Origin: CAYHWW01 sp964360145 | GTDB taxonomy: Bacteria > Bdellovibrionota > UBA1018 > CAYHWW01 | DNA: 9,747 bases | Direction: 5' to 3' | Assembly: GCA_964360145.1 (NCBI GenBank) | Contig: CAYHWW010000128.1 | Coordinates: forward strand, 1-9,747 | Part shown: in pieces, positions 7,308 through 9,747 of the stretch | Numbering within the stretch: position 1 is the stretch's first letter | Layout: each line of letters opens with the position of its first letter | Made by a program: the position numbers and the translations under genes | The notes under the pieces: model-generated | Told to the model about the DNA's origin: nothing | What the model saw: the letters and a program-made list of their open reading frames with translations, nothing else | The model's database searches: none

Positions 7308-7389
7308 CTGCCGCATTAAGCAACGGATATGCCAGGGCAAACTTCCACAATGACTTTTACGCTGTCATGCCCTACAAGGCCTACCCATT

Positions 7390-8226
7390 ATGACACAAGG
7401 AGTCACTGGACCCCTACCTCACTTTAGCCTCAGCGAAATGAAGCAAGCCCTGCAAGTCGCGGTTCGCGCCGAGCAGGAAGCCAAGCTCAACCTGGAACAA
7501 CTCAATGAAGAGCGGCTCCTGAGAGAGAAGTTCCTGCAGCTCGTGGCCCATGAATTCCGCAACCCCCTCACCGTGCTCCTGCTCCTCGCCCAGTCCGCGG
7601 AACTCCAGGCGAAGGCCATCGGCGCCGATGAACGGCTATTGAAGTACCTTGCCTCCATCGAAAGACAAGTGACCCTCATGAGCCGGATGCTGAGCGAGTT
7701 CGATAGACCGGGCTCCCAGGGCCGGTTCCAGTGCTCGCTCCGCCCCATGAAATGCGGCGCGTTCGCCAAAACCATGCTGGGCCAGTTCAGCCAGACTCAG
7801 ACGTCGCATCGATTCGAGATCCAGATGCCTGAAGACTGTGAAGCCATCGTCGTCGCTGACGAGGATCGCCTTTCCCAAGTCCTCATGAACATTCTCGTCA
7901 ATGCCATCCGCTACAGCGCGGCGGGTACCAAGATACATTGCGGCCTTTCCTTCGTGCCTGCTCATGATGCGAAGTCCGGCTACGTCGCACGCTTCGAAAT
8001 CAAAGACCAAGGGCGCGGCATCAAACCAGAAGATCTTTGCCGTATTTTTGACCGCGCCTACCGAGTCGACCATGCCGGATCCCCTCCTGGAGCAGGTCTT
8101 GGCCTCTACGTCGCCAAGCAAGTCATGACCCACATGGGGGGAAGCATCCACGCTGAAAGCGCTGGCATCGGCAGAGGTGCCACATTCATCATCGAACTGC
8201 CGGTGATCGAGCTTCAGAATCTATGA
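7390..8226 (+). CDS. Soluble sensor histidine kinase
   Basis: The 278-residue cytoplasmic protein has no transmembrane segment. Residues 14-50 form a charged helix, probably a coiled coil. HisKA follows with AHEFRNPLTVLL (53-64) and phospho-acceptor His54. The HATPase domain has the N box MNILVNAIRYS (166-176), G1 DQGRGI (206-211), F box IFDRAYRVD (219-227) and G2 GAGLGLYVAK (234-243). All catalytic boxes are intact. It should autophosphorylate and pass phosphate to a response regulator, but no receiver or regulator gene is adjacent, so it is an orphan here. There is no recognisable input domain (PAS, GAF, HAMP); sensing may come through a partner or the N-terminal helix. The start at 7390 is the first ATG after an in-frame stop at 7351; the SD is weak (AAGG 12 bases upstream). 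The gene is divergent from the CHAD gene, with a 96-bp gap. Confidence 0.93.
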   Translation: MTQGVTGPLPHFSLSEMKQALQVAVRAEQEAKLNLEQLNEERLLREKFLQLVAHEFRNPLTVLLLLAQSAELQAKAIGADERLLKYLASIERQVTLMSRMLSEFDRPGSQGRFQCSLRPMKCGAFAKTMLGQFSQTQTSHRFEIQMPEDCEAIVVADEDRLSQVLMNILVNAIRYSAAGTKIHCGLSFVPAHDAKSGYVARFEIKDQGRGIKPEDLCRIFDRAYRVDHAGSPPGAGLGLYVAKQVMTHMGGSIHAESAGIGRGATFIIELPVIELQNL

Positions 8227-8248
8227 AGACGCGCCCATGGCCAAGCCC

Positions 8249-8282
8249 GCATTCCTCGGGAACCCTCGTTTCCGAGGAATGC
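8249..8282. terminator. Strong hairpin between convergent kinase and tRNA genes
   Basis: A 14-bp stem (8249-8262 with 8269-8282, 13 Watson-Crick pairs and one G-T) closes on the 6-nt loop CCCTCG. It begins 22 bases after the kinase stop codon. No T-run follows on either strand, so it is either a non-canonical bidirectional transcription stop or an mRNA 3'-end stabilising structure. Confidence 0.5.
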
Positions 8283-8314
8283 CACCGATGTGGAAACCTA
8301 TGCTTTTAAAAAAA

Positions 8315-8391
8315 TGGCGGGAGAGACGGGACTCGAACCCGCGACCTTCGCCGTGACAGGGCGACGTTGTAACCAACTCAACTACTCCCCC
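8315..8391 (-). tRNA. tRNA-Asp (anticodon GTC)
   Basis: Read on the minus strand, the acceptor stem GGGGGAG (8391-8385) pairs with CTCTCCC (8325-8319) with one G-U. The D stem is GTTG/CAAC, the anticodon stem TCGCC/GGCGA, and the loop CTGTCAC carries GTC at 8357-8355. The T arm is GCGGG-TTCGAGT-CCCGT. Discriminator G and an encoded CCA (8317-8315) complete 77 nt. The GTC anticodon and discriminator G are typical for tRNA-Asp. A run of seven T (8314-8308 on the minus strand) follows directly and may help end transcription. No integrase or att-like repeat is seen beside it. Confidence 0.97.
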
Positions 8392-8438
8392 TCGCCAGGG
8401 GCTATATCATTAGCCATTTAAAGAACAGAAGTCTCGGA

Positions 8439-8467
8439 TTTATAGGCGCTGCACCCGTCAGTGTCAA
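8439..8467 (-). promoter_or_regulatory. Near-consensus promoter of tRNA-Asp
   Basis: On the minus strand a perfect -35 TTGACA (8467-8462) and a -10 TATAAA (8444-8439) are separated by 17 bp. Transcription would begin near 8432, leaving a leader of about 40 nt with a small 5-bp hairpin GGCTA/TAGCC (8415-8400) just before the mature 5' end. The -35 box directly abuts the T-tract of the terminator upstream of it. Confidence 0.8.
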
Positions 8468-8506
8468 ACTAAAACAAAGGGCCTGGATCCTTGCGGTTCC
8501 AGGCCC
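8468..8506 (-). terminator. Rho-independent terminator of the small secreted protein gene
   Basis: The 9-bp GC-rich stem GGGCCTGGA/TCCAGGCCC (8498-8506 with 8479-8487) is followed on the minus strand by TTTGTTTTAGT. It lies 26 bases past the stop codon of the 69-residue gene and insulates the tRNA promoter. Confidence 0.85.
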
Positions 8507-8532
8507 CGTGTCGACCTTGAAAGGTTTGAATA

Positions 8533-8742
8533 CTACTCGTGCTTGGGAGCGGCTTCGCCTTGTTCCGCGGCAGGAGCTTCTTCAGTGTGCTCGCCTTTTT
8601 TGGCTTTTTTCTTAGCATGCTTCGTCGCATGGCCGTGACCATGGGGCGCGGTAGCTTCCTTCTTGACAGCCTCTTCTTCGTTGGCGAGGGCGAAAGAGGA
8701 CATCAGGCTCAACACAGCGAACATAGACAGTAGTTTTTTCAT
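8533..8742 (-). CDS. Small secreted Lys/Glu/His-rich protein
   Basis: The 69-residue product starts with a clear Sec signal peptide: MKK, a hydrophobic core, and an ALA cleavage site after residue 20. The predicted mature part is 49 residues, almost all Ala, Glu, Lys, His and Gly, with a PHGHGHATKHAKKKAKK stretch and an acidic tail. It contains no cysteine and no aromatic residue and is likely disordered in the periplasm. The six histidines could bind metal, but no known family is recognised. The start is secure: AAGGAG (8755-8750) sits 7 bases before the ATG, and a strong terminator follows the gene. A weak promoter candidate TTGCAA-17-TTTATT (8819-8814 and 8796-8791) overlaps the preceding terminator. 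Short signal-peptide proteins of this composition are common in Bdellovibrio-like bacteria, in my recollection. Confidence 0.85.
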   Translation of the reverse strand: MKKLLSMFAVLSLMSSFALANEEEAVKKEATAPHGHGHATKHAKKKAKKGEHTEEAPAAEQGEAAPKHE

Positions 8743-8789
8743 GAGAGTTCTCCTTGATTGACGCAGGCAATGGGCGCCTTGCGCAGAGC

Positions 8790-8825
8790 AAATAAAAACA
8801 AAGAATCCTCACATTGCAAAGGATT
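8790..8825 (-). terminator. Rho-independent terminator of the acyltransferase gene
   Basis: A 6-bp stem AATCCT/AGGATT (8825-8820 with 8809-8804) with a 10-nt loop is followed on the minus strand by CTTTGTTTTTATTT. The stem is short and AT-rich but the T-tract is good. It lies 24 bases after the acyltransferase stop. Confidence 0.6.
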
Positions 8826-8849
8826 AACGTGTTTCTTTTGCAAACAGAC

Positions 8850-9740
8850 TCACCCCCACACCGGCAGCTTGCGCTTGGCATATTCCGCCGACAGCTCCAC
8901 CTGGATGGTGTGGATCACCAGATCATAGAGCTTTTGCAGGTTCTCCTCCTCCGAGAGTTTCTTGTCCCAGAGGTCCGCCACGGGGATGGGTTTCAGGATC
9001 TTGAACTTCATCTTGGCCGGAAGCGGCGTCACCATGGCCGCCAGCGCCGCGGGCACTAACAAGAGAGGAAGGAAGGTGAACACCCCCGTCGCGATGCAAA
9101 AGAGCATGAACAGCCCCGTGGGGGTGATGGGAAGACCGTGCAGACGGTACTTTTTCTTCAGTCCCAGCTTCTCCGCTAATTCTTCGCCCCGAGACAAAAT
9201 CAAGTAGGTCTCATGGGCCCCGATGCTGACGATGGGTACGATGGGAACCCGATTGCGCACGGCCACCCTGATGAAGCCCTTACGTTGGTAAAAATCCACC
9301 ACCGCCTTCTCGCTATACGGACGGAAGCACTCCTTCTCGCCACCAGGATAGGCCAGCAGCGAGTAACCACGGCGGAAAGCCTCGTCCGCATAGACAGGAC
9401 TTGCGGGGATGGCCCCCAGCTTGGGCGTGAGCCACTTGAAGAAAGGGTTATGCAACGCAACACCATGGGCCAAGCCATAGGCCCTGCGGGAACCGCGAAA
9501 GCGCTGCCACCAGGCATAGAACATCATCACCACTTCGAAGGTGATCATGCCGTTGTGATTGCCCACGTAGAAGGCTGGCTTATCCAGAACATTGTCCCAG
9601 CCCTCAATCTCCACGCGGAAATAGTGGCGGTAAAGCCCGTCCAAAAAAGGCGAAATCTTATCGATGAACCCTGGGTCCACCCCTTCAAACCAGCTGGGAT
9701 CCATTTCGGTAGCGGGCTCGTAACCCTTTTTGAAGGCCAT
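8850..9740 (-). CDS. Membrane-associated acyltransferase, LPLAT/MGAT-like
   Basis: The 296-residue product has the PlsC-superfamily blocks. Motif I is YVGNHNGMITFE (58-69) with catalytic His62. An acceptor-side block 'NPFFKWLTPKLGAIPAS' spans 98-114, and motif III is LLAYPGGEKECFRPY (128-142). 'RKGFIRVAVRNRVPIVPIVSIGAHETY' (153-179) is typical of the MGAT/DGAT2-like group. A long hydrophobic stretch (about 205-238) would dock it in the inner membrane as a hairpin. It should transfer an acyl chain from acyl-CoA or acyl-ACP to a glycerolipid or similar alcohol; the substrate cannot be told. The usual HX4D aspartate is replaced by threonine (H62-NGMI-T67). The ATG at 9740 has no clear SD, and the frame stays open to the window edge 7 bases on, so the true start may lie outside. 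Confidence 0.85.
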   Translation of the reverse strand: MAFKKGYEPATEMDPSWFEGVDPGFIDKISPFLDGLYRHYFRVEIEGWDNVLDKPAFYVGNHNGMITFEVVMMFYAWWQRFRGSRRAYGLAHGVALHNPFFKWLTPKLGAIPASPVYADEAFRRGYSLLAYPGGEKECFRPYSEKAVVDFYQRKGFIRVAVRNRVPIVPIVSIGAHETYLILSRGEELAEKLGLKKKYRLHGLPITPTGLFMLFCIATGVFTFLPLLLVPAALAAMVTPLPAKMKFKILKPIPVADLWDKKLSEEENLQKLYDLVIHTIQVELSAEYAKRKLPVWG

Positions 9741-9747
9741 ATCCCGA

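Noticed and set aside
7354..7389. Promoters for the divergent kinase and CHAD genes
   Set aside because: No pair of boxes with convincing match and spacing was found on either strand; a small ATGAC/GTCAT inverted repeat is too weak.
8308..8400. tRNA gene as an integration site of a mobile element
   Set aside because: No integrase, no second copy of the tRNA 3' end and no phage or plasmid gene is present in the window.

Overview
The window reads as a chromosomal stretch of a moderately GC-rich Gram-negative bacterium. The combination of a giant Ig-like/RCC1-repeat protein, a CHAD protein, a tiny secreted Lys/His/Glu-rich protein with a typical Sec signal and an MGAT-like acyltransferase would fit the Bdellovibrionota or another former 'Deltaproteobacteria' lineage. 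This assignment is a weak inference from gene content; there is no rRNA or marker gene to settle it.

Layout: (1) Bases 1-4079 (+) are the 3' part of a very large gene whose start lies left of the window. It encodes 111-residue Ig-like modules followed by 21 RCC1-type propeller blades. (2) Bases 4111-6608 hold two convergent, clearly different AAA ATPases of the AAA_14 + DUF4143 type (4172-5317 + and 5388-6566 -). Each has a good sigma70-like promoter and an elaborate repeat that runs into its start codon: a perfect 13-bp inverted repeat for the first, and a tandem 21-bp direct repeat for the second. Neither has a Shine-Dalgarno sequence. (3) Bases 6598-7293 (-) encode a CHAD-domain protein. 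It is divergent from a soluble sensor histidine kinase at 7390-8226 (+). (4) Bases 8249-8507 hold a large hairpin, a tRNA-Asp(GTC) gene on the minus strand with a near-consensus promoter, and a rho-independent terminator. (5) Bases 8533-8742 (-) encode a 69-residue secreted small protein. Bases 8850-9740 (-) encode a membrane-associated acyltransferase of the LPLAT/MGAT-like group, with its own terminator.

The genes do not form one obvious pathway. The ATPase pair with self-contained promoter/operator cassettes is the most unusual part: the layout suggests two tightly controlled, possibly autoregulated accessory genes placed between ordinary ones. The second most unusual part is the RCC1 protein. 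Its blade count is 3 x 7, and the two cysteines of each blade are always kept or lost together, which suggests a disulfide in each blade of an exported protein.
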